Shown here piece after piece: positions 24,286 to 35,530 of a stretch of 64,000 nt of DNA. The DNA comes from Sinotaia quadrata (Eukaryota > Mollusca > Gastropoda > Architaenioglossa > Viviparidae). Position 1 is the stretch's first letter; every line of letters begins with the position of its first letter. Made by a program: the position numbers and the translations under genes. A model generated the notes under the pieces. That model saw only the letters and a list, made by a program, of their open reading frames with translations, made no database searches and was not told where the DNA came from. Location: contig CM054181.1 of assembly GCA_028829895.1 (NCBI GenBank), positions 102,603,860-102,667,859 of the forward strand, written 5' to 3'.

Positions 24286-25567
24286 ATGAACGTGCATAAC
24301 GTAAAATCAAACAATGGTAAAAAGCCAAAATGTGAGGACGTTCCTTGTGATTTCAACACAGATTGGACGGAGAAATTTATGTTTGGCCTAGTTGTAGTGG
24401 TAAACCGGTTTGCTTAATCTGCAGATTTTTGTTTCTGTCATGAAAAAATATAATCTGGAACAACACTACACAAACACACATTCAGACATAAATGCTCACT
24501 ATCCGGTCGGCTCGGACTTAAGAAAAGATTTCATCGCTAAGAAAGAAGGTTCTCAGAGCAGTCAGCAGTCAGAACAGCGCAAGATTGCTGTTGTTGCGTC
24601 GTACAAAGTCGCTCTTCTGTTGGCTCGCAAAAAGAAGCCATCGATGCGGAAGAAATATTAAAGCCTTCTCTTGAAATTGTTGCTAGAATGCTTGGCGATA
24701 AAAAGTGTGAGACAAAATTTCAGATTCCTTTGTCTAATAATACTATGGCTAGACGAGTGGAAGAGTTGGCCAGCGATGTTCATCATCAAGTAGCAACACG
24801 ACAAAAATGGTAAATGTTTGTCATTGGCAATGGACGAATCCACTGACATTTCTGACACAGCTCAGGTGGTAGTTTTTGTTCGAGCAATAAATGATAACTT
24901 TGAAGTCATTGAAGAAATTCTAGGACTTGAAGTGATGCATACAACTACTAAAGGAATTGATCTGTTTGAAACTCTGAAGGTGTGTGTACAGAAAAACAAC
25001 ACAGACTGGACAAAACTGGATAGTGTATGCACCGACGGTGCTCCGGCTTTTTAAATCTGGATGTCTGGCATTATTGGAAAGTTTCTTGACCGCACTATAT
25101 CGAAATATCACAGTATCATTCACCAGAAAAAAAGCACTGTGTGGAAAGACATTAAATCTGAAACATATCATGGATGTTGTTCTAAAATGTATTAACAAAA
25201 TTCGAAGCGAGGCGATGAACAGGCGTCAGTTCGGACAGTTTATCAGACCTGAACGAGGAATACGGTGAGCCTCTGTTAGACCGCGAAGCCAGATGGCTGT
25301 CTAAAGGGAAAGTACTCTCACGTCACTAAAAAAAAATAGTGTCTATCTGTTTTTGTCTGAAATAGATGAATTGCCTACAGAACGGGAATGTTTGCAGAAC
25401 GATGACTGACTTAATGACCTGGCATTTTTTAGTGGACATCACGTCTCATTTAAACTTTAAACGCGAGCTTCAGGGAAAAGACAAACTGTTCACAAATTTG
25501 TGCGATGACATTTCTTCATTTAAAATGAAACTGACCTGTTTATCGGACAGCTAACAGAAAGGACTTT
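24286..25567 (+). pseudogene. hAT transposase relic, GTF2IRD2/Charlie8-like
   Basis: Fragments in shifting frames follow the order of this transposase family. ATG 24286 opens an N-terminal DFNTDWTEKFMF segment. A VMKKYNLEQHY segment (24420-24480) corresponds to the end of a BED-type finger. Then comes IPLSNNTMARRVEELA (24722-24775), LSLAMDESTDISDTAQ with the catalytic-region acidic residues (24818-24865), and TTKGIDLFETL followed by SVCTDGAPAF (to 25054). The frame resumes with CGKTLNLKHIMDVV, MNRRQFGQF, REARWLSKGKVL and SHLNFKRELQGKD, ending at about 25567. At least four frameshifts and several stops are present. In intact members the protein cuts and inserts the transposon, and one vertebrate copy became part of GTF2IRD2. 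The last sixth is missing here but present at 50039-50397. Confidence 0.85.
25537..25567 (+). repeat. 31-bp block shared with the second hAT fragment
   Basis: tgtttatc-R-gacagctaac and the following agaaaggacttt occur here and at 50060-50090 with one mismatch. They are the only overlap between the two transposase pieces. Confidence 0.85.
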
Positions 25568-25952
25568 TTGACTCAGTGGATCACGTTGGTGTGTGAATCC
25601 AGCATTGTCATTGAACATATCAGTAATATATTGCTGTAAGTTGGTTCCTGCAAATTCCGTTTGAGAGAGCCAATATGGCGAAAGGTTTCGGTAGCTGTCA
25701 CTAGTGCATGTTCACAATCGTGCAGTTTGCAAAAAGTCACTCTTTCTTATTTTGAGAGGGTCCAAAGCACCCCTTCTAGGCAGGTTGTAGAAATTGTTCC
25801 AGAATCTTTGAGGTACTCACAAAGCACACACCTTAGAGAACTGTCCAGAACTTTACATGCACTATCAAAGAACATCACACTGAATGTTCCTGAATCTTTG
25901 TTTGCACTACTCAGCACACCATGAGGAATGTTCAAGAAACTTTTCGTGAATT
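25568..25952. other. Unassigned sequence after the hAT break
   Basis: An 87-codon plus frame (25661-25924) contains two PES(L)-ALS-type repeats and no recognised domain. It may be transposon interior or untranslated sequence. Confidence 0.25.
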
Positions 25953-25960
25953 CTCTAAAC

Positions 25961-26158
25961 CAGGGGTCACCAACCTTTTTGAATTTGAGAGCTACTTCAT
26001 GGGTACTGAGTCATACGAAGGGCTACCAGTTTGATACACTCTTCTAGTCTGCCTTTATACATTATTAATAATGTGAAGACTTAGAAAAGGCCTGCGGGCA
26101 ACTCATGTGGTCTTTGCGGGCGACCTGGTGCCTGCGGGAATCGTGTTGGTGACCCCTG
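25961..26158. mobile_element. 198-bp hAT MITE with 8-bp target duplication
   Basis: Terminal repeats are caggggtcaccaacc and its inverse (ggttggtgacccctg with one change). Flanks are ctctaaac (25953-25960) and ctctagac (26159-26166), an 8-bp hAT target duplication with one mismatch. It is inserted just downstream of the transposase relic. Confidence 0.85.
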
Positions 26159-26255
26159 CTCTAGACAAACTACCTGCAGACCATTATGCATTAACATTAA
26201 AACATCTATCCTATTTTTGTGTACAAAGTTTTACGACATCCTTTTAATTTCCCAG

Positions 26256-26330
26256 GTGAGAGACAGTGTTCTTCTGGTGGGAGAATTAACTATAAATTAA
26301 GATTCTCGAGCACTTGTAGTTAGTTATTAT
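26256..26330 (+). repeat. 75-bp direct repeat, copy 1
   Basis: gtgagagac, gtcttctgg-like and ataaattaagattctc blocks recur in the same order at 28755-28830. The two copies flank the 27-28 kb promoter-like unit. Confidence 0.55.
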
Positions 26331-27156
26331 GTGTTGTTAATTAATAAATAATAATCATAATGAGTAAAGGATGCCCAGAGAGGTATCAACAGTGTGAAAC
26401 CTAATTGTTATACTCTGAGAATCCTAGTTAAACCTTGTAATTACAATTGTTAAGTCTGTCTCATATGTCCAGTTTTCATTTTACGACCCTGTCCTAATTT
26501 AGACATTAATCATCAATATCAATTTATAGGATAATCCTCAACATTAGTGACAGCTGGACTTACCTAACTTATCTCCCTTTCAAATGCCACAACCTCAACG
26601 AATTGTTCACGACACCTAGTTGGATAAGTTAGTTGACTTCTTGCCACAATGTTATGTCCTTTAATAATAGATTAATAAATATAATTCTTTATTCCTCTAT
26701 TCACGGCTCGGCCCACAGTGGCAATCTCCTTTGGTCGATAACATGCACTTATGTAATAACACAGAGAGATAAAAGTTTAAGAAAATTAAATTCAAACAAG
26801 AAAATGAACAATTTGATTTCCGCAAATACAGAATGTTATCACTAGACCTGAAAAATAACTTTACTGTTCACACCATGAAAAATCTATTTCGATTGTTTTT
26901 TAGACTTAGCTTAATAAACACGTATCTATCTATTTGTTGGTATGTCAGGCGAAGCAAAACTTAGCCCGGCATCACTCCATAAACATTTAAAAATTAAAAT
27001 AATAAAATATAGATACATGAGAGGTATAGGAACCATAGCATAAAAATATGCGTTTAAAGCATTTAACCAAGACACTAATTACAAGACTGACCAGCCACTC
27101 CAAGACATTAGCAGGACGTTAGAGTTATACAAGACCTGACCACCCAGGGCTAGGGC

Positions 27157-27299
27157 ACAGGAAACGGTTAGGGATCAAAGGGTCACTTGTAGCTAGCTGA
27201 TAGGGAAAGGGGATAGACTCACACTGAGCTATAGGCCAGAATACAGGAAGCGGTCGGGGGATCAAAGGGCCACTCTTAGCTAACGGTAGAGGGAAGGGC
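27157..27299 (+). promoter_or_regulatory. 86-bp spaced duplicated upstream element
   Basis: acaggaaacggttagggatc and its downstream part (27157-27212) recur at 27243-27299 with substitutions. The copies lie immediately upstream of a TATA box, the position of enhancer repeats. Confidence 0.6.
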
Positions 27300-27336
27300 T
27301 AGTTTCAAAGAAATACCAGGAATAATGGAAAGCCTT

Positions 27337-27343
27337 TATATAA
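27337..27343 (+). promoter_or_regulatory. TATA box (TATATAA)
   Basis: Core TATATAA about 30 bp upstream of a tcagaac initiator-like site near 27373. The first ATG downstream is 27504, so the leader has no upstream ATG. Confidence 0.55.
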
Positions 27344-27503
27344 GTCGGGCTGAGCCAATTCTCTTCACTTGCTCAGAACAACCCGAGTTTTAAAACACGC
27401 AGGAGCAGTCCCAGAGATTTCGTCTGGTAAAAATTTGGAAGAAAATATTGGAAAATTTCTAAGTCGGAAAGACTAACTCTTGAGTGTATTGCACTCCAAC
27501 CAG

Positions 27504-27720
27504 ATGACGTTGGGTTCATTCGGTTTCGGAACGCGAAAGGTATGTGTGGCTGATTTAATTTTGTAAAACTTAGTAAAATAATAATAGGATGTGTGAGGAT
27601 GATTTACGTATTCTAACTACACCTTTCTTTCAGATTAGTGCCAATGTGCTCAGGGAAGTAATAGCCCTGGCACCTAAATACTTTTATTCTGTAGCCAAGC
27701 AGTTACTTACACTGTCTTAA
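27504..27720 (+). CDS. Two-exon 40-codon small ORF
   Basis: Exon 1 coding part is 27504-27539, beginning MTLGSFGFGTRK. It ends at a gcgaaag|gtatgtg donor exactly between codons. A 94-bp intron ends in the strong acceptor acctttctttcag (27631-27633). Exon 2 continues in phase 0 from 27634 for 28 codons to TAA at 27718-27720, reading ISANVLREVI then hydrophobic and basic residues suited to one helix. No homolog is recognised. The TATA box, ATG-free leader and matched splice sites make it a plausible small gene. It might instead be the spliced leader of an LTR element, or a non-coding transcript. Confidence 0.35.
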
Positions 27721-28389
27721 TTAAATTTCAGAACCAAACAGTAACTAGAGGAAGAGTATCTACAAACAGTAATCAGAAAAAGAGTATCTACAAAGAGTAT
27801 CTAGAAACAGTAGCTAGAGCCAGACAGCAGACGACATATTCTGCCAGGCCAGCTGTTCACGCGGAGCGAGAAAGGGCGGAGCCATCTTGCTATTCAAGGG
27901 CCTGCCGTTGTAGAACGCTTGTGCGGAGAGAGCTCAACGCTGTGTTGACCTTTGCTGGAGCTTTGAGCTAAGTATAGAAACATAAACATTGAGCAGAAGT
28001 GCATAATAGTGTATTGGAACTGAAATACAGGTCGAATTTATGTAGAAAAAGGAACGATTTGGGGAAAGGAAAACGGACATTAAAATCACTTCATTAAGGG
28101 AGGCTAGCATTTTCCCTGAATTAGTTATAGGACTTATATTTTTGTAATTATTTTGGCCAACATTGTTAACTGTTCTTCTTTTATTGTCATTTACTTTATT
28201 TTATTGTTAAATTTTCATTAGTGTTGTCAAATTCATTGTTATTCTTGTCTAGTGCGATTTTATGAGTGTTGTCATCTTTGTCTTATCTGTGAGGAATCGT
28301 TTCCTCTGGGGGCTCAATACGAGTTGCCGGAAGTGACGTCCTCAAATTGTTGTCCGTCCTAGATACCCGTATTTAGGGGGGTACCAACA

Positions 28390-29744
28390 TGGTATATGCA
28401 TTATTTTAAGTGTACACTATTTCAAAAGATGTATATATTCATTTATGTGTTAATTATAATAAGAGGTTATTATTTATAAATGTTGTATTTTATATTAAAA
28501 TCAGATAAGTAAAAGAAACAAGACACTTTTTGCCTCAAACTGCAGACTTATGCAAAACAGAGCAAAAGTTGAGAGTTCAGACTTTGACAAAAAAAGCAAG
28601 TGCAGTTAAGAGCTACTAACTTTAGAGAAATGAAATAGATTCACATTCCAATAGTTTTAATAATTTTAGTTTTTAAGATTGCCTTTGCTATACATACATT
28701 TTTACATGTTACAATGACTTTAAAAACATTTCAGTGCCCTCATATCCACCAAGTGAGAGAGACGAACGGTGTCTTCTGGAGAATTATTAATAACATAAAT
28801 TAAGATTCTCATCATAACCAATAACTAGGGTGGCATTGTGTCAGATAAAGTTAATAAATTGTGTACTTCTCCAAATTCTAAACTGGCCAGCATAACAGTT
28901 TCTCTGTATTAAAATCTTATACTATTTATCTTTGATTCATATCAACAAAGTTATTCTGTGGAGTATTTTGACATAGTTCAACTACAACTTTTAATAGCAT
29001 TATTTAATTTCTTTGGGACTTGAATTACATCTACCAGGAGACCTAATAAGATACTTAGTTATTTCATACTTCATTACTATCTGATACATTATAGATATAA
29101 GCAGTAAGTTTGTGTGAGTGTGTGTATAATGATGATTTAATGCTCTCCTCTCTCCCTCCCTCATACAAACACACACAATACAACACACACTTTCCATTAC
29201 ACAGTCAAGTATTTTTTTTCATTTTAATTCTGAACAAGTTAAAATGTTCTAATTTATGCTGAAAATGATAAGTACATTGAGCAATGATCATCAAGTAAAA
29301 TCATTAAGTAATATCATTGTATTTAAAATGTTTCAAACAAAAAAAAAAGTGAAAATCATGCAATTTGTGATTAAGTTAATAAAGTTAAAATATGAAACTA
29401 AAATAAAACACAAAACCCTCACACTACCAACAATACCAATGCAATGAAATATTAAAAAATAACATGCCATCAATACTGGAACAGCAAAAATTCTAGAAAA
29501 AAACAATTGACAAGCAACAACACTTTTAATTTAAATGAATAACTAACTAAAAAGTATTAATAGGCTGAGAAATTTTTAGGGAAATATTTCACTTTTCAAA
29601 TGTTTGCTTGTAAAATTCTTACACGTGCAGTAACATATTCATAAATTAAACACATATAAACACAAACTAAAACTAATTTTAAATATTCGCTTGTGACTAA
29701 CACCGAAGAAATACTAGGATATGTCAAAGCCAGAGCTGTATCTT
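28390..29744. other. No recognisable gene; second copy of a 75-bp repeat at 28755-28830
   Basis: AT-rich sequence. The 28755-28830 segment matches 26256-26330. Short CA/GT tracts occur near 29113 and 29168. Confidence 0.45.
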
Positions 29745-30010
29745 TTCAATAGTACTTATTCTAAGAACACAGATAAACTGTAAAGAATGGTATCTAAGTA
29801 AGAACACAGATAACTATAAACTGTACAGAATGGTATCTAAGTAAGAACACAGATAAACAGTAAACTGTACAGAATGGTATCTAAGTAAGAACAAAGATAA
29901 CTGTAAACTGTACAGAATGGTATCTAAGAACACAGATAAACTGTACAGAATGGTATCTAAGTAGGAATAAAGATAACTATGTACAAAATGGTATCTAATT
30001 AGTAATAAAT
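29745..30010. repeat. About 42-bp minisatellite
   Basis: Six or so units of gtaagaacacagataa followed by actgtacagaatggtatcta, with length variation. Confidence 0.88.
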
Positions 30011-30570
30011 AAACCTGTGATTCCCAAATGAAATTAGATATCTGAGATTCCAAATGCAATAATATATCTGAGATTCCAAATGCAATAATACATCTGAGAT
30101 CCCAAATGCAATAATATATCTGAGATCCCAAATGCAATAATATATCTGTGATTCCCAAATGCCAGCAAAATATATAATCTTGATTTCAAAACACAGATAT
30201 ATCTGAGATTCCCAAATACAGATGCATTATCTCTGATTCTCAAATGTGGATTTGGGGTTACAATCATATGATCATAAAATGCTGATGAGATATAGCTCTG
30301 ATTCACAAATACAGGTGTGATATAATACTTGTGACTTCTCAATACACATGTGATATAATACTTGTGACTTATCAATACACATGTGATATAATACTTGTGA
30401 CTTATCAATACACATGTGATATAATACTTGTGACTTATCAATACAAATGTGATATAATGCTTGTGATTTCTCAATACATATGGGATATAATATTGTGACT
30501 TCACAAATACATATAATGGGTTATAATACTTGTGACTTCTCAATACAGATGAGATATACTTTTGTGATTC
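30011..30570. repeat. 26-bp and 33-bp minisatellites, adjoining
   Basis: A tctgagattccaaatgcaat array (30030-30240) passes into a tgatataatacttgtgactt array (30300-30560). The 169-codon minus frame here is an artefact of a 33-bp (multiple of three) unit. Confidence 0.9.
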
Positions 30571-30799
30571 TCAAATGACAAGATATCCTAATAGCGTTGC
30601 CTAAGTATAATATAAAAGTTAAGAAAAACCCCATTAGTGTAAATGCATATTCACAGAAAACAAAAATCACAAACAAAAACAACAATAAAAGTAGCATTAA
30701 TATAAAAACTTACATTGATTTAATTATTTTCATTTACATAAACATATTCTGAGAATTGCTTCTGAAAAGTAATAACCTCTAAGAGAACTTAGGATTACT

Positions 30800-31640
30800 A
30801 ATGTAAAAATGATGGCTATTAAAGAGTAGGATTGCTAATGTAAAGATAATGGTTTCCAAGAGTAGGATTGAAATGTAAAGACAATGACCTTCAAGAGAAA
30901 ACATTGTGAGGTTTGCTAATGTAAAAATAATGGCCTCCAACAGTCAGATTGCCAATGTAAAAATAATGGTTTCCAAGTGTAAGACTGCCAATATAAGATA
31001 ACGGCCTCCAAGAAATTACATTGTCAGGATTGCTACTGTAAAATTGATGGCCTCCAAGAGTAGGATTGCCAATATAAAGCTAATGACTTCCAAGAGAACA
31101 TATTGTGAGGATTGCTAATATAAAAATAATGGCCTCCTAGAGTAAGATTGCTAGTGTCAAGCTAATGGTTTCCAAGAGAACACATTGATAATGTAAAAAT
31201 GATGGCCCCCAGATATAGGATTGCCAAAATAAAGCTAATGACTAAAGAACATATTGTGAGGATAATTGATGTAAATACAATGTTTTCCAAGAGGATGTGA
31301 TGTAACGATTGATAATGGAACAAAAATGGCATCAGAGAGTACACTTTGGAGGATTGATATATGTAAACATAACAGCTTCTGGGAGGAAGCACTAAAGATT
31401 GCTGATGTAAATATAATGGACTCCAAGAGGATATATTGTGACCATTGCTAATGTAAAAATAATGTGCTCAAAACATTTAAAGGGCTACTAGTGTAAACAT
31501 AATAGGTTTTAAGAAAATTATCTGAGGATTGCTGCTGCTATAGAAATAATGAGTGCAAGACAATTAATTTTTAGGGTTGCTAATAGAAAAGTGTATTGCT
31601 AGGAATGTTATTATATAAATAATAGTCTGCAAAAAAAAAA
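30800..31640. repeat. Degenerate 40-55 bp minisatellite
   Basis: Many diverged units of aggattgctaatgtaaaaat followed by aatggcctccaagag. Confidence 0.85.
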
Positions 31641-32434
31641 TCATTTTGAAGATTGACTGTCAAGTTAATACTCCCAAGGAAAATTCAATTTAAGAATGTG
31701 CAACATTGCTATGAAACTATTCTCATTTAATTGAGAAATTTGAACACTTGACTAAGGCAGCAGGCTGAAGGGAGATGAGTACAATGACTGATAATTATGT
31801 CCTGTCACAGTACCTATAAAGGTTTCTTCTGGTATTAAGTCAGCTGATGTGCGCATACGACTATGAAATCTTGACAGATCTATGGTTTAACAAACAGAAT
31901 GTCCTGCCACACTTGAAAGTACTTAAATCAGTTTTGTTTCTTACAAAGAAATACTACTTTGGTGGATTATTCTTTCCACATTTTTATTAGACACAAAAAC
32001 ATTTGGTTATATAACATGTTTTGTGTTACTGTTCATAAAAACATTTATATTAGTGTAAAGGTGGGGTATTCATCTAGGCAATTATTAATGAGTGTTGAAA
32101 TAACCTTCAAACAATCTAATAAAACTACAAACTGCTTTGTTGGCTTATTTCATCACTGTGATAGTTTTAAGTAGAGAGAAAGAAATATTTAACTGAAACT
32201 GGGAAGAGATGAGGCAAAACAAAAGTAGAAAAACTGGAGAAAGTTAAAAAGTGGAAATATATAACAGAGGAACAAAATTTTCTACAAGAGGTGACAGTTT
32301 CTCAGAACTAATGCTTAAACCATATTTTTTAAACCTGCATATTTATGTCAGCTGCAATAAACCTAATTAGGGTTATTTTTGTGTAACTCTTATCTGTATC
32401 ATCTTTAAAGATTTTTTCTGTATCTTCTTTTAAA
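31641..32434. other. No supported exon
   Basis: A minus-strand open stretch of about 45 codons lies at 31735-31880 (RMRTSADLIPEETFIGTV part) but has no splice context. Confidence 0.3.
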
Positions 32435-32511
32435 GATTTTTTTCATATTTTCAAAAAGATTCTGCCCTCTTTCAGCTGTATTGTCTCATCCAAATCCAGT
32501 GAGGATTAAAC
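32435..32511 (-). pseudogene. RPGRIP1L: RPGRIP1L-like exon, start of C2 region, with stop and frameshift
   Basis: The acceptor ttgttccacacag (AG 32513-32512) is followed in the phase expected from the previous exon by GTT TAA TCC. The frame then reads SSLDLDETIQLKEG, and one frame over, NLFE. Human RPGRIP1L has DETIHLERGENLFEI at the corresponding place, after KLEAQLKDIAYGTKQYKF, so order and spacing agree. The TAA codon and the single-base shift between EG and NLFE would end translation. No donor follows where the family continues into the first C2 domain. Either this copy is decayed or the sequence has local errors. C2 domains anchor the protein at the ciliary transition zone. Confidence 0.5.
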
Positions 32512-32769
32512 CTGTGTGGAACAAGAACAATATAAAAAATAACACCATTCAGAGTTCATTATTCATCATCATCATCATTATTATTATTAAAAAGGCAATT
32601 ATTTTTAAACAAAGATCTTTTTAATAGTATTTTGAACACATAAGAATTCAGTGAGAATTATTACTGAAATCTCCATGGTTGTACAATGGAAATCCACTTC
32701 ATTATACAAATCAATAAAAATAATTCATGTCTTCAACATTCTTATTTTAACAAAACTTAATAATAAAGT

Positions 32770-33560
32770 TAAGTTCAAATTAGGAATTAGTAAAGACTTC
32801 ATATCAAAACTTTATGTACAAACTAGGAAAACTATCATAGTTTTGTGTTTGAACTAATAATTAGTAAAGGACTTCTTATCAAAACTTTGTGTTCAAATTT
32901 GAATTAGTAAAAACTTCCTATCATAATTTGGTGTTCAAACTAGGAACTAATAACAAACTTCTTATAATAACTTTGTGTTCAAACAAGGAATTAGTAAAAG
33001 ACTTCCTATCATAGTTTTTATTCAAACTAGGAATCCTGTGATAGCTTTGTATTCAAACTTGAAATTAGTACAAAACCTGTTTTTCATAACTTTGTATTCA
33101 AACTAGGAATTAGTAAAAGACTTCCTATTAATTATAGCTTTGTGTTCAAACAAAGATATAGTGAAAGATCTTCTATCATAGTGTTTAAAATAGGAATTAG
33201 TAAAAGACTTCCTTAATAGCTTTTCTGATCAAACTAGGAATTAGTAAAAGACTTCTTATCATAATTTGGTGTTCAAACAGGGAATTAATAAAAGTTTTCT
33301 GTTCATAATTTGTTGTTCAAACAGGAAATTAGTAAAAGACTTCTTATCATAATTTGGTGTTCAAACAGGAAATTAGTAAAAGACTTCTCATCATAGATTT
33401 GTGTTCAAACTAGGAATTAGTAAAAGACTTCTTATCATAGCTTTGTGTTCAAACTATGAATCCTATCATAACTTTGTGTTCAAACTATGAATCCTAACAT
33501 AGCTTTGTGTTCAAACTATGAATCCTATCATAGATTTGTGTTCAAACTAGGATTAATGAA
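32770..33560. repeat. About 45-bp minisatellite in the RPGRIP1L-like intron
   Basis: Around sixteen units of gtgttcaaactaggaattag followed by taaaagacttcttatcataa, with deletions. It ends about 40 bp from the 33602-33673 exon. Confidence 0.92.
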
Positions 33561-33601
33561 AAAATATCCCACAATAACTAATGAACAGCATTTATACTTA
33601 C

Positions 33602-33673
33602 ATCATCATCAGGTGGAGAAATTTTATACTGCCGAGTACCATAAGCAACATCTCTCAGCTGAGCCTCCAGTTT
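33602..33673 (-). CDS. RPGRIP1L: RPGRIP1L-like exon, end of coiled coil
   Basis: The acceptor tcttacctgtag (AG 33675-33674) opens a 72-nt exon of 24 codons, reading KLEAQLRDVAYGTRQYKI and then SPPDDD. It closes at GAT|GTAAGTAT (donor 33601-33600). Entry and exit are in phase 0. The first 18 residues align without gaps to KLEAQLKDIAYGTKQYKF of human RPGRIP1L, the conserved end of its coiled-coil region just before the C2 domains. This is the strongest single piece of evidence for the gene's identity. The family member RPGRIP1 has a similar segment; invertebrates usually have one gene of this type. Splice sites and frame are intact. Confidence 0.82.
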
Positions 33674-34429
33674 CTACAGGTAAGACCAAGAGAGTCTCAT
33701 TTCAAAGACAAATCATGGAACACATATCCAGAAAGGTTCTTTACCAAAAGTACAAATTCAGAATTATCATGATGATTATAGGATGAAATAGCAAATTCTT
33801 TAAAAAGTGATCTTGCCAATTGATTTTATTACTGCATTAAAAAAGTGTGCCGCCTCCTCAAAGAAAAAAGGAAAAAACCCACATATTCTAACTCAATTTA
33901 TTTAGTTTTTACCTCTTCCAATTAAAATTAAAAGAATATTTTTAAGTAATTGTAAAAAGTTTTGGGACACTCTAGCACAGCTCAATTAATATATACACTT
34001 TATTCCTTAATAGGTATGAGAATAGAGCTAATGCAATGAATTCACCTGGCAGTATTGAATCACATTCAAATTGAGAACTAGGTGATTGAATCTAAGGTAG
34101 TATACAGCATTGAAACAAATCAGTTTGGTTAATAAACATGCTTTTAATGTTTTGATTTTAAAATAAATGTTAATACTAAATAAACAGAACATTTCGAATA
34201 TACAGACTTAAAATGATGCAATCTGAATTTGATTTTGCAAGTATATACAGTATATATATAAAATGTTGTTAAAATTTAAAATATTAAAAAGAAAAGAAAA
34301 ATTATTTAAAGCATGATCTATTAGGATTTATAAATAAGATAAAAAAACTAAATTAGTATTATATTCAGATGTTTAAATATGTCAACGAATACTGCTTGCC
34401 ACATACACTGCACTAAAAATTCTTGTGGC

Positions 34430-34700
34430 AGAGTAAATTTGCCTATCCCTATTTCTCACTTTACTATCAATTAGACAAGTTCATTTACTTACAGTACCAT
34501 CATTTATACAAATTAATCTACTCATTGTACTATCAATTAGACAAGTTCATATACTTACAGTACCATCATTTATACAAATTAATCTACTCATTGTACTATC
34601 TTTTAGATGCTTATCTATTTAGTGTATTATCATTTAGACAAGTAAATATACTCAAGTGTATTACAGATAATAACATTTAGACAAGATGTTGAGTACTCAA
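34430..34700. repeat. About 66-bp tandem repeat, RPGRIP1L-like intron
   Basis: Two to three copies of ttagacaagttcat-acttacagtaccatc-tacaaattaatctactcattgtactatc, decaying to the right. Confidence 0.85.
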
Positions 34701-34719
34701 CAAAATGTTGTTCCGTACC

Positions 34720-35530
34720 TGCTGATCTACTATATGTAATATCATTTAGTCTAGCTTTTACTCAAGGTAATAGAATTCAGAAACAGTTGATCTACTCAGA
34801 GTAATATCTTTCAGATAGCTCATTTAATTAGAGTAATATTGCTAAGACAGCGTATCTACTCAATGTAATATCTTTCAGATAGCTCATTTACTTAGAGTAA
34901 TATTGCTAAGAGCGTATCTACTGAATGTAATATCTTTCAGGTAGCTCATTTACTTAGAGTAATATTGATAAGACAGCTTATCTACTCAGTATAATATTGT
35001 TCTGTTATCTTATCCACTCAATGTAGTATCTGCCAAAAATTTATTTACTTAGTGTAATATCTTTCAGACAGCTTATTAACTAAAGAAATATTGCTAAGAC
35101 AGCATATTTACTCAGTGTAATATCTTTCAGACTGCTTATTAACTGACAGTAATATTGCTCAGCAGCTTATCTACTAAGTTCATTGCTGTTCAGAGTGTTT
35201 ATCTACTCAGTACAATATCAGATAAATATCAACTCAGTGTAACATTGTTCAGGCAGTCTATCAACTCAGCATAATATTGTTCAGGCAGTTTATCAACTCA
35301 GCATAATATTGTTTAGGCAGTCTATCAACTCAGCATAATATTGTTTAGGCAGTCTATCAACTCAGCATAATATTGTTTAGGCAGTCTATCAACTCAGAAT
35401 AACATTGTTTAGGCAGTCTATCAACTCAGCATAACATTGTTTAGGCAGTCTATCAACTCAGCATAACATTGTTTAGGCAGTCTATCAACTCAGCATAATA
35501 TTGTTTTGGCAGTCTATCAACTCAGTATAA
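34720..35530. repeat. 32-35 bp minisatellite, RPGRIP1L-like intron
   Basis: A diverged left part (agcttatctactcagtgtaa plus tattgctaagac) passes into a homogeneous right part of ten ggcagtctatcaactcagca units (35240-35520). The homogenised end indicates recent expansion. Confidence 0.93.

Larger units (their letters stand above)
26935..28389 (+). mobile_element. LTR-like unit bounded by TGTTGGTA...TACCAACA
   Basis: Perfect 8-bp inverted ends with the TG...CA form of long terminal repeats enclose 1455 bp. The unit contains a TATA promoter and a duplicated upstream block. It is followed directly by tggtat, which could start a primer-binding site. No flanking target duplication and no gag-like frame were seen, and a clear AATAAA in an R region is missing. 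A host promoter with chance termini is equally possible. Confidence 0.25.

Noticed and set aside
28300..28330. tgggggctc as a tRNA-Pro primer-binding site
   Set aside because: Only nine bases match and it lies inside, not after, the LTR-like unit.
30034..30543. 169-codon minus-strand ORF
   Set aside because: It is made of a 33-bp minisatellite; a unit divisible by three keeps a frame open without coding.
31735..31880. Possible C2-domain exon of the RPGRIP1L-like gene
   Set aside because: About 45 open codons on the minus strand, but no acceptor or donor and residues do not match the C2 motif.
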